A stretch of 64,000 nucleotides of DNA from assembly GCF_000785785.1 (NCBI RefSeq), contig NZ_JRQN01000003.1:1-64000 (forward strand), in the 5' to 3' direction. Of the stretch, positions 50,230-58,539 are shown in pieces (position 1 is the first letter of the stretch; every line of letters begins with the position of its first letter). The DNA is from Streptococcus uberis. Lineage in GTDB: Bacteria; Bacillota; Bacilli; Lactobacillales; Streptococcaceae. Made by a program: the position numbers and the translations under genes. The notes beneath the pieces are model-generated. The model saw only the letters and a list, made by a program, of their open reading frames with translations, did no database searches and was not told where the DNA came from.

Positions 50230-51156
50230 TCGTTTTCCTCATTTTGACTAATTAAATTAGTAAGTCTTTCTTCAAAAGTTTTAGTGGCATCAAACCCCAT
50301 TTGTTTAGCTCGATGGTTCATTGCTGCCGCTTCAATAACGACTGAGACATTTCGACCGGTTTTAACTGGTATCCTTACTCTAGGAATTTTAACACCAGCA
50401 AATTCAACATCTTCATTACCATTGCCAAGGCGGTCAAAAATTTTACCGGCTTCAAAGTTTTCTAAATAAATGGCTAATTGCACTTGTGACGAATCCTTAA
50501 CAGCACTTGCACCATAGAGAGACATGATATCAATAATCCCAACCCTCTAATCTCTAAAAGATGTCTTAGTATCTCTGCAGGTTCACCCCATAAGGTTTCC
50601 TCATCTTTAGCATAGACGTCTACTCGGTCATCAGCAACTAATCTATGGCCACGTTTAACAAGCTCTAAACCGGTTTCACTTTTACCAATTCCTGAGTCTC
50701 CTTGGATAAGCACACCCATTCCATAGATATCCATCAATACCCCATGAACACTTGTTCGTTCAGCTAATGCAGCACCTATGAAAAATGAAATTTCTCCTTG
50801 CAAACGACTTGTTGAAGCCTTACTCTGCAATAATGCAATCCCTTCTTCCTCGCAGCCTTCAGCATTTCTTCTGGTATAGGAAGATCTCTTGCAACAATAA
50901 CTGCAGGTGTTTCATTTTTAAACATCTCTTTTAAAACTGAAAAACGATTATGCGAGGTCATCTTAGTAAGATATGACCATTCTTTCATCCCAAATAATTG
51001 GATACGCTCTGGAGCATAATAATCAAAATACCCAGTCATTTCAAGACCTGGTCTTGAGATATCTGAGGTTATGATTTCTTTATTTAATGATTCATCAGTG
51101 CCGTAGATAACAGTCAAGCGCACTTTTTCTACAAGCATCTTCACAGTAACTGACAT
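50226..51156 (-). pseudogene. hprK: HPr kinase/phosphorylase, two one-base frameshifts
   Basis: The bifunctional enzyme that phosphorylates Ser46 of HPr and thereby controls CcpA-dependent catabolite repression. The three segments, in three frames, are the N-terminal domain (from [12 protein letters not shown]), the catalytic core with Walker [15 protein letters not shown] and [11 protein letters not shown], and the C-terminal part with [21 protein letters not shown]. Breaks are near 50851 (one base short in GCG/GAG) and at 50538-50540 (GGG where GGGG is expected). With both restored the protein has 310 residues, the normal size. AAGGAG precedes ATG 51156. Two independent breaks in such a central gene suggest sequence errors. 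Confidence 0.9.
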
Positions 51157-51242
51157 AATTTCTCCTTTTTTACATTATATCATAATTCAATCATCAAACC
51201 CTTTTGTAGACTCATTTTTAACTGATAACTATAAAAATAATA

Positions 51243-51286
51243 GAAAAAAAGAAAAGGACTCGACATCTCCTATACAGTCCTTTTCT
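51243..51286 (-). terminator. Terminator after the PspC gene
   Basis: An 11-bp stem AGAAAAGGACT (51250-51260) / AGTCCTTTTCT (51276-51286), followed on the minus strand by TTTTTTTCT. Confidence 0.8.
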
Positions 51287-51355
51287 ATATTGACTTATTT
51301 CCTTGAGATAACATGCTTTCCTGTTTTAAAGCTTGCTTTTCTTAAGGTCTATCGT

Positions 51356-51628
51356 TTACCAAAACCATCCATCATCTTCATCATCTACAACTTCTGCATC
51401 TTTTCGACGCCTTGGACCACTGCCTCGTTTTTTAGCAATTAAATCTTCTTTATATGGTAAAAATATCGCTAACAAAATGTAAATCACAAGTCCAAAACCG
51501 CTTGAGTAGATTAATAAAGCTGCAAAGACTCTAGCAATCGCCAAGTCCCAATGATACTTATCAGCTAATCCAGCTACAACGCCTGATACTAATCTATTTT
51601 TGCGTTGTTTATAAAATACTGTTTCCAA
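51356..51628 (-). CDS. PspC-domain protein
   Basis: A 90-residue protein with the PspC signature (YKQRKNRLVSGVVAGLADKY, then DLAIARVFAALL), one membrane helix (about 36-56) and an acidic tail ending DDEDDGWFW. PspC proteins sense membrane stress in other bacteria; no PspA is visible here. AGGAGGAG precedes the ATG. It follows sprT on the same strand. Confidence 0.88.
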   Translation of the reverse strand: METVFYKQRKNRLVSGVVAGLADKYHWDLAIARVFAALLIYSSGFGLVIYILLAIFLPYKEDLIAKKRGSGPRRRKDAEVVDDEDDGWFW

Positions 51629-51685
51629 TAGCCACTCCTCCTTTACTGATTTATTTAATTATAGCCCCAAAATGCGAGAAATAAA

Positions 51686-52126
51686 TCAGTCTTTTGACTG
51701 ATTTATTTTGCCTATTTTTCCTTGACAAATCCCACAAACATAGTTTCGTGTGTTAATCTGTCGTCGTCTTGTAAAATGATAACCACATGATTTACAGTAA
51801 TAATGAATTCGTTTGATATTCTGACTACTAGGTGCATAGCGCAAGCCATCTACCTGTAATAAAAGGGCCTTAAAATCAGCATCTCCATGCTTATACCCTT
51901 TTTGAGCCAGATACAGATGATAGTGACAGAGCTCATGCCTAACGATTTTTCGAAAAATGTCTAGTCCAAATTCTTCATAAAGTTTGGGATTAAAATCAAG
52001 ATGACCGTCGTTTGGGAAAAATCTTCCGCCTGTTGTCCTCAAACGCTTGTTCCAATGAGCCTGATGTCGAAAAGGTTGCCCAAAATCTTCTATAGAAACT
52101 TACTTAACATATTCAGTTAGATTCAT
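51686..52126 (-). pseudogene. SprT-like metalloprotease, premature stop at codon 9
   Basis: A SprT/Spartan-like zinc protein. The [11 protein letters not shown] zinc motif and the C-terminal zinc ribbon ([10 protein letters not shown] ... [11 protein letters not shown]) are intact. The natural start is ATG 52126, which overlaps the tex stop by 14 nt and reads MNLTEYVK, then TAA (52100-52102), then VSIEDFG. Where family members have a sense codon this one has a stop. The downstream frame has no ATG before the domain, only a TTG at 52042, which would remove about 28 N-terminal residues. This is a substitution, not an indel, unlike the other broken genes here. Confidence 0.75.
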
Positions 52127-54245
52127 TAGGAGCTAACAAACTAAGGTTGACTTTATGGCGGTCAATATCAATTTTAGATACCCAAACCGTCACTAAGTCT
52201 CCTACGGAAACCACTTGGCTAGGATGATTAACAAATGTTTTACTCATTTCAGAAATATGAATTAATCCATCTTCATGGACACCAATATCAACAAAAGCAC
52301 CAAAATCAACCACATTTCTAACTGTACCTTCAAGTTTTTGGCCAATCTTTAAATCTTTCAAATCTAAAACATCTTGGCGAAGTACTGGTGTTTGGAAATC
52401 ATCGCGAAGGTCTCTCCCAGGTTTAAGTAAATCATCGATAATGTCTTTTAATGTTTCAAAACCAATCGAGAGTTGTTCAGCCATCGCTTTACAATTTAAA
52501 GACTTGAGTTTTTCTTTAGCCTCTTGATCTAACTCTGTAATCGCTAATGCTTTAAAAAGCTGCTCTACCGCTGGATAAGATTCTGGATGAACACCTGTAT
52601 TATCTAAAATATTCTCACCATTTGGTATCCGCAAGAAACCAGCTGCTTGTTCAAAAGCTTTTGCTCCCAAGCGTGGCACTTTCTTAATAGCTTCACGCGA
52701 AGGAATGCGGCCATTCTCCTCACGGTACTTGACGATATTTTCCGAAATTGTTTTATTAAGACCAGAAACATGGGACAAAAGTACTGAACTGGCTGTATTG
52801 ATATTAACACCAACTTGGTTTACCACGGTATCAACCACGAAATCCAAATTATCAGTCAATTTCTTCTGACTAACATCATGCTGATATTGACCTACACCAA
52901 TTGACTTGGGATCTATTTTAACTAACTCAGCTAGTGGATCTTGCAAACGCCTTGCAATTGAAATAGCAGAGCGTTTTTCAACTGTTAATTCTGGGAATTC
53001 CTGTCTTGCTAGTTCAGAGGCAGAATAGACCGAAGCACCGCTTTCATTAACAATGACATATGATGTACTTGGAAAGTCCTTAAGAATTTCCGCTACAAAT
53101 GCTTCGCTTTCACGGCTAGCCGTGCCATTACCAATAGCAATAATTTCGATTTGATAAGTCTGAATCAGTTCAGCAAGTTCTTTTTTGGCTGTTTGAATTT
53201 TAGACTGGCTTGCTGGTGCAACTGGATAGATAACATGAGTTGTCATTAATTTTCCAGTTTGGTCTACGATAGCTAACTTAGCGCCAGTTCGAAAGGCTGG
53301 GTCAAATCCCAATACCATCTTCCCTTTTAAAGGTGAGACCAAAAGTAGGTTTCTTAAGTTTTCAGAGAATAATTGAATTGCTCCATCTTCAGCTGCTTCA
53401 GTAAGTTCTGTTCGAATACGACGTTCCATTGCAGGGATAATTTTTTTCTTAAGTGCTTGTTGAATCAACTCTTCAATATAAGGATTTTTTTCCTTAAAAC
53501 GAACACTATAAAAGCGCAACATTTTATCTAAGTTATGCTCAAACCTTACCTTTAAGACACCAAGTTTCTCACCACGGTTTAATGCTAACGTTCTATAACC
53601 TTGCATTTTGGAAACTTTATCAGAAAAGTCATAATAAATTTGAAAAACCTTCTTGTCATCAAGCTCTTGATCTTTAAGTTGAGAAACAATATGACTATAA
53701 TTCCAAATTTCATTATAAGTCCATGAACGAAGTTTGGCATCTTCAGACATAGCTTCAACTAAAATATCCACTGCTCCAGCTAAAGCTTTTTCTGGAATAG
53801 GGAAAGCCTCACTTGTGTATTTTTCAGCTTCTAATTCCAAGTGGCTTGCATTTTGTAAAATAAGACGAGCAAGTGGAAAAAGTCCAGCTTCACGGGCAAT
53901 AGTTGCTTTAGTTCTTCTTTTTTCTTTATATGGGAGATAGAGTTCTTCAACATCAGCCAATTTTTCAGCAGCTTCGATTGCTGCTTTAAGCTGATCAGAT
54001 AGCTTGCCTTGCTCAGCAATTTTAGCTAACACCGTTTCTTTTCTATCTCTTAAAGCTGTTAATGATTTTTGACTATCAATGATTGCTTTAAGAGCTACTT
54101 CATCTAAGTTTCCAGTAACTTCTTTACGATAACGAGCAATAAATGGAATAGTATTTCCTTCGGCCGTTAACTCTAAAACATCTTGAATTTGTTTTTTTGA
54201 GATTGCTAATTGTTCAGCAATTGTTTCAATAATTGTATTTTCCAT
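52113..54245 (-). CDS. tex: Tex-family transcription/RNA-binding protein
   Basis: A 710-residue cytosolic Tex protein. The order is an N-terminal helical domain (IPFIARYRKEVTGNLDE near 34-50), a YqgF/RNaseH-like domain starting at VLGFDPAFRTGAKLAIVD, helix-hairpin-helix motifs near NINTASSVLLSHVSGL and REAIKKVPRLGAKAFEQ, and an S1 domain at the C-terminus (LEGTVRNVVDFGAFVDIGV). Tex affects transcription and stress tolerance; its precise role in streptococci is unclear. The ATG at 54245 is 9 bases from the -10, with no Shine-Dalgarno. Confidence 0.93.
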   Translation of the reverse strand: MENTIIETIAEQLAISKKQIQDVLELTAEGNTIPFIARYRKEVTGNLDEVALKAIIDSQKSLTALRDRKETVLAKIAEQGKLSDQLKAAIEAAEKLADVEELYLPYKEKRRTKATIAREAGLFPLARLILQNASHLELEAEKYTSEAFPIPEKALAGAVDILVEAMSEDAKLRSWTYNEIWNYSHIVSQLKDQELDDKKVFQIYYDFSDKVSKMQGYRTLALNRGEKLGVLKVRFEHNLDKMLRFYSVRFKEKNPYIEELIQQALKKKIIPAMERRIRTELTEAAEDGAIQLFSENLRNLLLVSPLKGKMVLGFDPAFRTGAKLAIVDQTGKLMTTHVIYPVAPASQSKIQTAKKELAELIQTYQIEIIAIGNGTASRESEAFVAEILKDFPSTSYVIVNESGASVYSASELARQEFPELTVEKRSAISIARRLQDPLAELVKIDPKSIGVGQYQHDVSQKKLTDNLDFVVDTVVNQVGVNINTASSVLLSHVSGLNKTISENIVKYREENGRIPSREAIKKVPRLGAKAFEQAAGFLRIPNGENILDNTGVHPESYPAVEQLFKALAITELDQEAKEKLKSLNCKAMAEQLSIGFETLKDIIDDLLKPGRDLRDDFQTPVLRQDVLDLKDLKIGQKLEGTVRNVVDFGAFVDIGVHEDGLIHISEMSKTFVNHPSQVVSVGDLVTVWVSKIDIDRHKVNLSLLAPNESN

Positions 54246-54254
54246 AATACCATT

Positions 54255-54263
54255 ATTATACCA
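54255..54263 (-). promoter_or_regulatory. Extended -10 promoter of tex
   Basis: TGGTATAAT on the minus strand (TATAAT = 54255-54260), 9 bases before the tex ATG. The -35 is poor. Confidence 0.6.
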
Positions 54264-54315
54264 TAAAATAGCTTGTTAAAAGGCTTTCAATCTATTTTTT
54301 AAAGAGAGATGATAT

Positions 54316-54345
54316 CAAAAAGGTTGCCCATTGAGCAACCTTTTG
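54316..54345 (-). terminator. Terminator of the pst-phoU operon
   Basis: CAAAAGGTTGC / GCAACCTTTTTG with a 7-nt loop, directly after the phoU stop. Confidence 0.85.
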
Positions 54346-54346
54346 A

Positions 54347-55000
54347 TTAATTTAATTCAACTATTTCACCAGTTTCCAAATAAACGAGACGCTCACAAAT
54401 ATTTGAAATATAATCTGCGAATCGTTCAATATGTCCCATCATGTAGAGGTATTCTGTACCATTTCTAATGGATGTTTCTTGCCCCTTCATTTCAGACATA
54501 ATTTCTTTTGACGTAACATAATACAATTCATCAATAGCTTCATCTTGTTTAACAATTTCAATTGCTTTATCAAGTTTGCGTTTTGGAAAGGCAGCTAATA
54601 AATCAGATAACATCTTCAAAGCTTTTTGACCAGCTTCATGAATATGCTCTTCAATTGAATCAAGTGAATCTGCTTCTTTCAATCGCAATATCGAGCGAGA
54701 AATTCCTGCCATATGATCACCCATCCGTTCTAAATCAGAACAGGCAGACATGATCGTAATAACGAAGCGAAGGTCTGTCACCTGTGGTTGCTGAAGGGCT
54801 AATATGCGCGCGCAAGCTAATTCAACATCAATTTGTGCTTGATTGATTTGTTTATCCTCTTCAATAATTTTTTCAGCCATTTCACCATCTTTGGCTGCTA
54901 AAGCTAGTAATGCCTTTGAAGCAGCTTCAATAACTGACTGCCCAAGTGCTAAAAATTGTTGCTCTAATTGTTGGAGTTCTAATTCAAATTGCTCTCTCAT
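54347..55000 (-). CDS. phoU: Phosphate transport regulator PhoU
   Basis: A 217-residue cytosolic protein made of two three-helix PhoU repeats. The metal-binding E/D-x-x-x-D patterns are visible (CSDLERMGDHMAGI in the first half, GHIERFADYISNI in the second). It links the Pst transporter to the PnpR/PnpS two-component system and represses phosphate uptake when phosphate is high. It follows pstB by 14 nt. ATG 55000 has AAGGACTTAAG upstream. Confidence 0.94.
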   Translation of the reverse strand: MREQFELELQQLEQQFLALGQSVIEAASKALLALAAKDGEMAEKIIEEDKQINQAQIDVELACARILALQQPQVTDLRFVITIMSACSDLERMGDHMAGISRSILRLKEADSLDSIEEHIHEAGQKALKMLSDLLAAFPKRKLDKAIEIVKQDEAIDELYYVTSKEIMSEMKGQETSIRNGTEYLYMMGHIERFADYISNICERLVYLETGEIVELN

Positions 55001-55014
55001 CTTAAGTCCTTTCT

Positions 55015-55766
55015 CTAACCGAAGCGACCAGAAATATAATCTTCTGTTCTCTTATCTTTAGGATTTGTGAAAATAGCTAGAGTATCACCAAATTCACAGA
55101 TTTCACCTGTTAGGAAAAAAGCTGTCTTATCTGAGATACGCGAAGCTTGTTGCATATTATGAGTAACAATAATAATAGTGTAATCTTTTTTCAAATTTTG
55201 AACTAAATCTTCAATTTTTAAAGTTGAAATAGGATCTAATGCCGAAGTTGGTTCATCCATTAGTAAGACATCAGGTTCTACAGCTAGAGCTCGCGCAATA
55301 CAGATCCGTTGTTGCTGACCACCAGAAAGTGACATGGCATTTTTTTTGAGATCATCTTTGACTTCATCCCAAATAGCTGCGCCCTTTAGACTTTTTTCTA
55401 CAATTGCATCAAGTTGCGCTTTATCTTTGATACCATGTGTCCTTGGGCCATAGGCTACGTTATCATAAATGGACATCGAAAATGGATTTGGTTGTTGGAA
55501 AACCATCCCAACACGCTTACGAAGGCTATTAAGATTCATATCTTTACCATAGATGTTTTTATCATCTAAAAGAATATCTCCTTCAATACGACAAGTCGGT
55601 ACTAAATCATTCATTCGGTTCAAAGATTTTAAAAAGGTTGATTTACCACATCCAGAAGGTCCAATCAAGCTGTAATTTGCCCTTCAGGTAATTCAATTGA
55701 GATATCTTTTAGGGCGTGAAAATCCCCATAGAATAAGTCAAGGTTTTTTACGGAAAAAGTTCCCAT
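55015..55766 (-). pseudogene. pstB: Phosphate ABC transporter ATPase PstB, one-base frameshift
   Basis: The ATPase of the high-affinity phosphate importer. The first frame runs MGTFSVKNLDLFYGDFHALKDI... to QITA. The break is at 55667-55668 (GCTTGATTGG present, GCTTTGATTGG expected). The second frame continues [11 protein letters not shown] (Walker A), Q-loop [23 protein letters not shown] and the Walker [14 protein letters not shown]. Restored length is 250 residues, standard. The start overlaps the pstA stop (TAATG). Only one pstB is present here, as in the pneumococcal pst1 locus. The break is probably an error, since the rest of the operon is intact. Confidence 0.9.
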
Positions 55767-56584
55767 TAGTTAGATGCTCCTTTCACAAGGCGACGAGATA
55801 ATAAACTAGAAATAGCATTAATAACTAGTACAGTAATAATTAAGATAACCCCAGTAGCATAGGCTTCATTAACATGAAGCCCTTCACTAGACAACATATA
55901 CATATGCAAAGCTAGTGAACGACCAGAAGACATGATACTTGTTGGGGCATTAGTCGATGTCCCTAAGGTATACATTAGGGCTGCCGTTTCACCAACAATA
56001 CGTCCAATAGCCAAAATAACACCCGCTAAAATACCTGGCATAGCAACTGGTAAGACAATGTTAAAAACTGTCCTAAGCTTCCCTGCTCCCAAACCAAAAC
56101 TAGCTTGACGCATGCTATCACTGACTGACAGTAATGCTTCTTCTGTTGATCGAATGATGACAGGCAATACCATGATAACAGAGGTTAAAATCCCTGAGAG
56201 TAAGGAGTATTGAAATTTTAGGAAGACAACAAAGAATAGCATCCCGAAAAGACCAAATACAATCGAAGGGATACCAGCTAAGGTATCTGCTGCAATACGG
56301 ATCATTTTGACCCAAATGGAGCCTTTTTTAGCATATTCAACTAAATAGAACCCTGCAAATACCCCTATAGGTAAGGCAATTAATAATGAGCCAAAAACTA
56401 AAATTAAAGTAGAAATAATAGCTGGCATCAAGGAAACATTCTCACTCGTATATTTCCATTCGAATAATGAAGGGGTAATATGTGGTAACCCATTAACAAG
56501 AATAAAACCAACAATAAGAAAGAGTGAGCCAAATGTTAGTAAGGTAAAAAGGTAAACTAAGGTTTTTAAAATATATCTACTCAT
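55766..56584 (-). CDS. pstA: Phosphate ABC transporter permease PstA
   Basis: A 272-residue membrane permease with six helices. The EAA-type cytoplasmic loop around EALLSVSDSMRQASFGLGAGKLRTVFNIVLP is typical for PstA. It forms the channel with PstC. The start lies 8 nt inside the end of pstC and the stop overlaps pstB, so translation is coupled along the operon. Confidence 0.94.
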   Translation of the reverse strand: MSRYILKTLVYLFTLLTFGSLFLIVGFILVNGLPHITPSLFEWKYTSENVSLMPAIISTLILVFGSLLIALPIGVFAGFYLVEYAKKGSIWVKMIRIAADTLAGIPSIVFGLFGMLFFVVFLKFQYSLLSGILTSVIMVLPVIIRSTEEALLSVSDSMRQASFGLGAGKLRTVFNIVLPVAMPGILAGVILAIGRIVGETAALMYTLGTSTNAPTSIMSSGRSLALHMYMLSSEGLHVNEAYATGVILIITVLVINAISSLLSRRLVKGASN

Positions 56585-57440
56585 TTACTGATTTTCCTTT
56601 CATGTATGAGAACCAAGCATTGATGATCAGAATAAAGATGAACAAGACAGCTGATGTCGCAATCAAGGCTTCTCTATGTTGACCAGATGCATAAGCCATT
56701 TCAAGTACAATATTCGTAGTCATCGTCCGTGTTCCTTCAAATAAACCCGTCGGAATAACTGGTTGGTTACCCGCAACAAGGATAACGGCCATTGTTTCTC
56801 CGATTGCTCTACCAATCCCTAAGATAATTGCTGAAAAAATACCAGACTTGGCTGCCGGAACAATGACACTAAAAATGGTCCGTTCATGGCTGGCACCCAA
56901 AGCTAAACTTCCAGAATAAAAAGAGCTAGGCACAGTTCTAATAGCGGATTCTGTCAAGCTAATAACAGTAGGTAATATCATGATTCCCAACAATATTGAG
57001 GCTGTAATCACAGACATCCCATTACCAGAAAAAGTTCGAATCCAAGGAACCAATAATTGCAAGCCAAAAAATCCGTAGACGATAGATGGAATAGCTGCCA
57101 TCATATTAACTGCTGATTTTAAGAAACTATAAATTGGTTTGGGACAATAGTAAACCATAAAGACAGAAGTAAAGATGCCTGTTGGCACACCCACAATTAT
57201 GGCACCCAGTGTAATTAACAGGGAACCAATTATCATTGGTAAAATACCAAAACTTGCTGGAGAATTAGATGGCGACCAATTTGATCCAAACAAGAATTTT
57301 ACAAGACCATATTTTCCGATGAAGGGAAGACCATTCATAAAAATAAAAATACAGATTAATAATATGGCAACAATCGACATTGTTGCACTAAGGAAAAATA
57401 GAATTCGAAAGAATTCTTCTTTAAACGCTTGTTTTTTCAC
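56577..57440 (-). CDS. pstC: Phosphate ABC transporter permease PstC
   Basis: A 287-residue membrane permease with six helices. The cytoplasmic EAA-like loop SAIRTVPSSFYSGSLALGASHERTIF and MMAAIPSIVYGFFG are diagnostic. It pairs with PstA. An AAAGGA-type site precedes the ATG. A strong hairpin in the 64-bp gap after pstS probably lowers or stabilises its message relative to pstS. Confidence 0.93.
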   Translation of the reverse strand: MKKQAFKEEFFRILFFLSATMSIVAILLICIFIFMNGLPFIGKYGLVKFLFGSNWSPSNSPASFGILPMIIGSLLITLGAIIVGVPTGIFTSVFMVYYCPKPIYSFLKSAVNMMAAIPSIVYGFFGLQLLVPWIRTFSGNGMSVITASILLGIMILPTVISLTESAIRTVPSSFYSGSLALGASHERTIFSVIVPAAKSGIFSAIILGIGRAIGETMAVILVAGNQPVIPTGLFEGTRTMTTNIVLEMAYASGQHREALIATSAVLFIFILIINAWFSYMKGKSVNE

Positions 57441-57466
57441 GCGCTATCCTTTCTATACGAATGAAA

Positions 57467-57492
57467 GTAAGGGAGACTCTTGTCTCCCTTAC
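57467..57492 (-). repeat. Stable hairpin between pstS and pstC
   Basis: A perfect 11-bp stem GTAAGGGAGAC (57467-57477) / GTCTCCCTTAC (57482-57492) with a 4-nt loop. No U-run follows on the minus strand, so it is not a classic terminator. Such hairpins often protect the upstream binding-protein mRNA and give it higher expression than the permeases. Confidence 0.65.
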
Positions 57493-57504
57493 ACTCTCTT
57501 AGAC

Positions 57505-58380
57505 TTATTTTACTTTATCCCAACTTGTCACTTTCCCAGTGAACACGTCCGTGATTGAATTCATACTGATTTTTTCAGCTTTATTGTCTTTATTGACAAC
57601 TACTGCAATTCCATCAAGTGCAATTTCATCATGTTTTAAGTCTTTTCCTTCTTCAGGAGTAAGTTCACGAGATACCATACCAATATCTGCTGTTTTTTCT
57701 TTCGCCGCGGTAATCCCTGCTGAAGAACCATTAGCTGTAATATCGATTGTTACATCTGGATTTTCTTTTTTGTATGCTTCAACAAATTTTTCCATAAGTG
57801 GTGTTACAGATGTTGACCCAACAATTGATAATTTGCCAGCCATTTTTTGTGATGTGTATTCTTTTGTATTGTCTTTTGCTTCAACAAATTTATTATCCGT
57901 TACAACTTTTTGTCCTTGTTTTGAATGGATGAAAGAGATAAAATCTTTTCCTAAAGCTGATAAGTTGTCATTGTAAACAATATTGAAGGGACGTTGAAGC
58001 GGGTATTCTTTATCTTTAACAGCTTTAGAACTTGCTTCTACATCATCCACTTTAAGGGCTTTAACATTTTTATTTAGTGACCCAAGTGAAATATATCCTA
58101 CAGCATCTTTATTTCCAGAAACTGCTGAAATGACCCCTTCTGTACTGTTTTGAACAACTGCTGATTTCGAAGTATTATCAGTTTGTTTGTCACCATTTTT
58201 TTTCAAGATACCTGTAATTTCTGTAAATGCTCCGCGTGTTCCTGAACCATCTTCACGTGTGATAACTTCAATCTTACCACCAGATGTGCTTCCTGACTTT
58301 GCATCATTATTGCCACAAGCTACTAAGCCAAGACTAGACAAACCAAGAACTGCAAGAGCAATCATTTTTTGAATTTTCAT
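57505..58380 (-). CDS. pstS: Phosphate-binding lipoprotein PstS
   Basis: A 291-residue lipoprotein that binds inorganic phosphate outside the membrane and delivers it to PstCA. The signal peptide ends in lipobox LVACG (residues 19-23). The phosphate-binding loops are visible in REDGSGTRGAFTE and in the later VGSTSVTPLMEKF and ANGSSAGI. The start is ATG 58380 with AAAGGTG; the longer frame from 58431 runs through the promoter. First gene of pstS-C-A-B-phoU, behind PHO-box-like repeats. Confidence 0.94.
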   Translation of the reverse strand: MKIQKMIALAVLGLSSLGLVACGNNDAKSGSTSGGKIEVITREDGSGTRGAFTEITGILKKNGDKQTDNTSKSAVVQNSTEGVISAVSGNKDAVGYISLGSLNKNVKALKVDDVEASSKAVKDKEYPLQRPFNIVYNDNLSALGKDFISFIHSKQGQKVVTDNKFVEAKDNTKEYTSQKMAGKLSIVGSTSVTPLMEKFVEAYKKENPDVTIDITANGSSAGITAAKEKTADIGMVSRELTPEEGKDLKHDEIALDGIAVVVNKDNKAEKISMNSITDVFTGKVTSWDKVK

Positions 58381-58445
58381 AAGTTTCACCTTTAAATTTA
58401 TTTTTAAACTTCTTGTAGATTTGCTACACATTTAGTTTATCAATA

Positions 58446-58491
58446 CTTTGTAAAGGTTTATCCCCTATTTTTGTAAAGATTTTGTAAAGAT
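58446..58491 (-). promoter_or_regulatory. PHO-box-like repeats (probable PnpR site) and pstS promoter
   Basis: On the minus strand the motif CTTTACAAA occurs three times. Two copies are 11 bp apart (plus-strand starts at 58470 and 58481). A third begins at 58447, about two repeat units away, with a degenerate copy between. This is the spacing of PhoB/PhoP sites. A -10-like TAAACT lies just downstream. Confidence 0.72.
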
Positions 58492-58510
58492 TTATAATAA
58501 AATATCTAAA

Positions 58511-58534
58511 GAAAAAAGAAGTCATCTAGACTTC
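58511..58534 (-). terminator. Terminator of pnpRS
   Basis: Minus-strand GAAGTC-TAGAT-GACTTC followed by TTTTTTC. The short stem may allow some read-through into pstS. Confidence 0.65.
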
Positions 58535-58539
58535 CTTAA

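Noticed and set aside
55015-55766. Evidence for a second pstB missing from the operon
   Set aside because: Some streptococci have two pstB genes, but a single one is also a normal arrangement, and pstA, pstB and phoU are tightly joined with no scar.
57467-57492. pstS-pstC hairpin as an intrinsic terminator
   Set aside because: The stem is strong but is followed by a mixed sequence, not a U-run; kept as a stability element.
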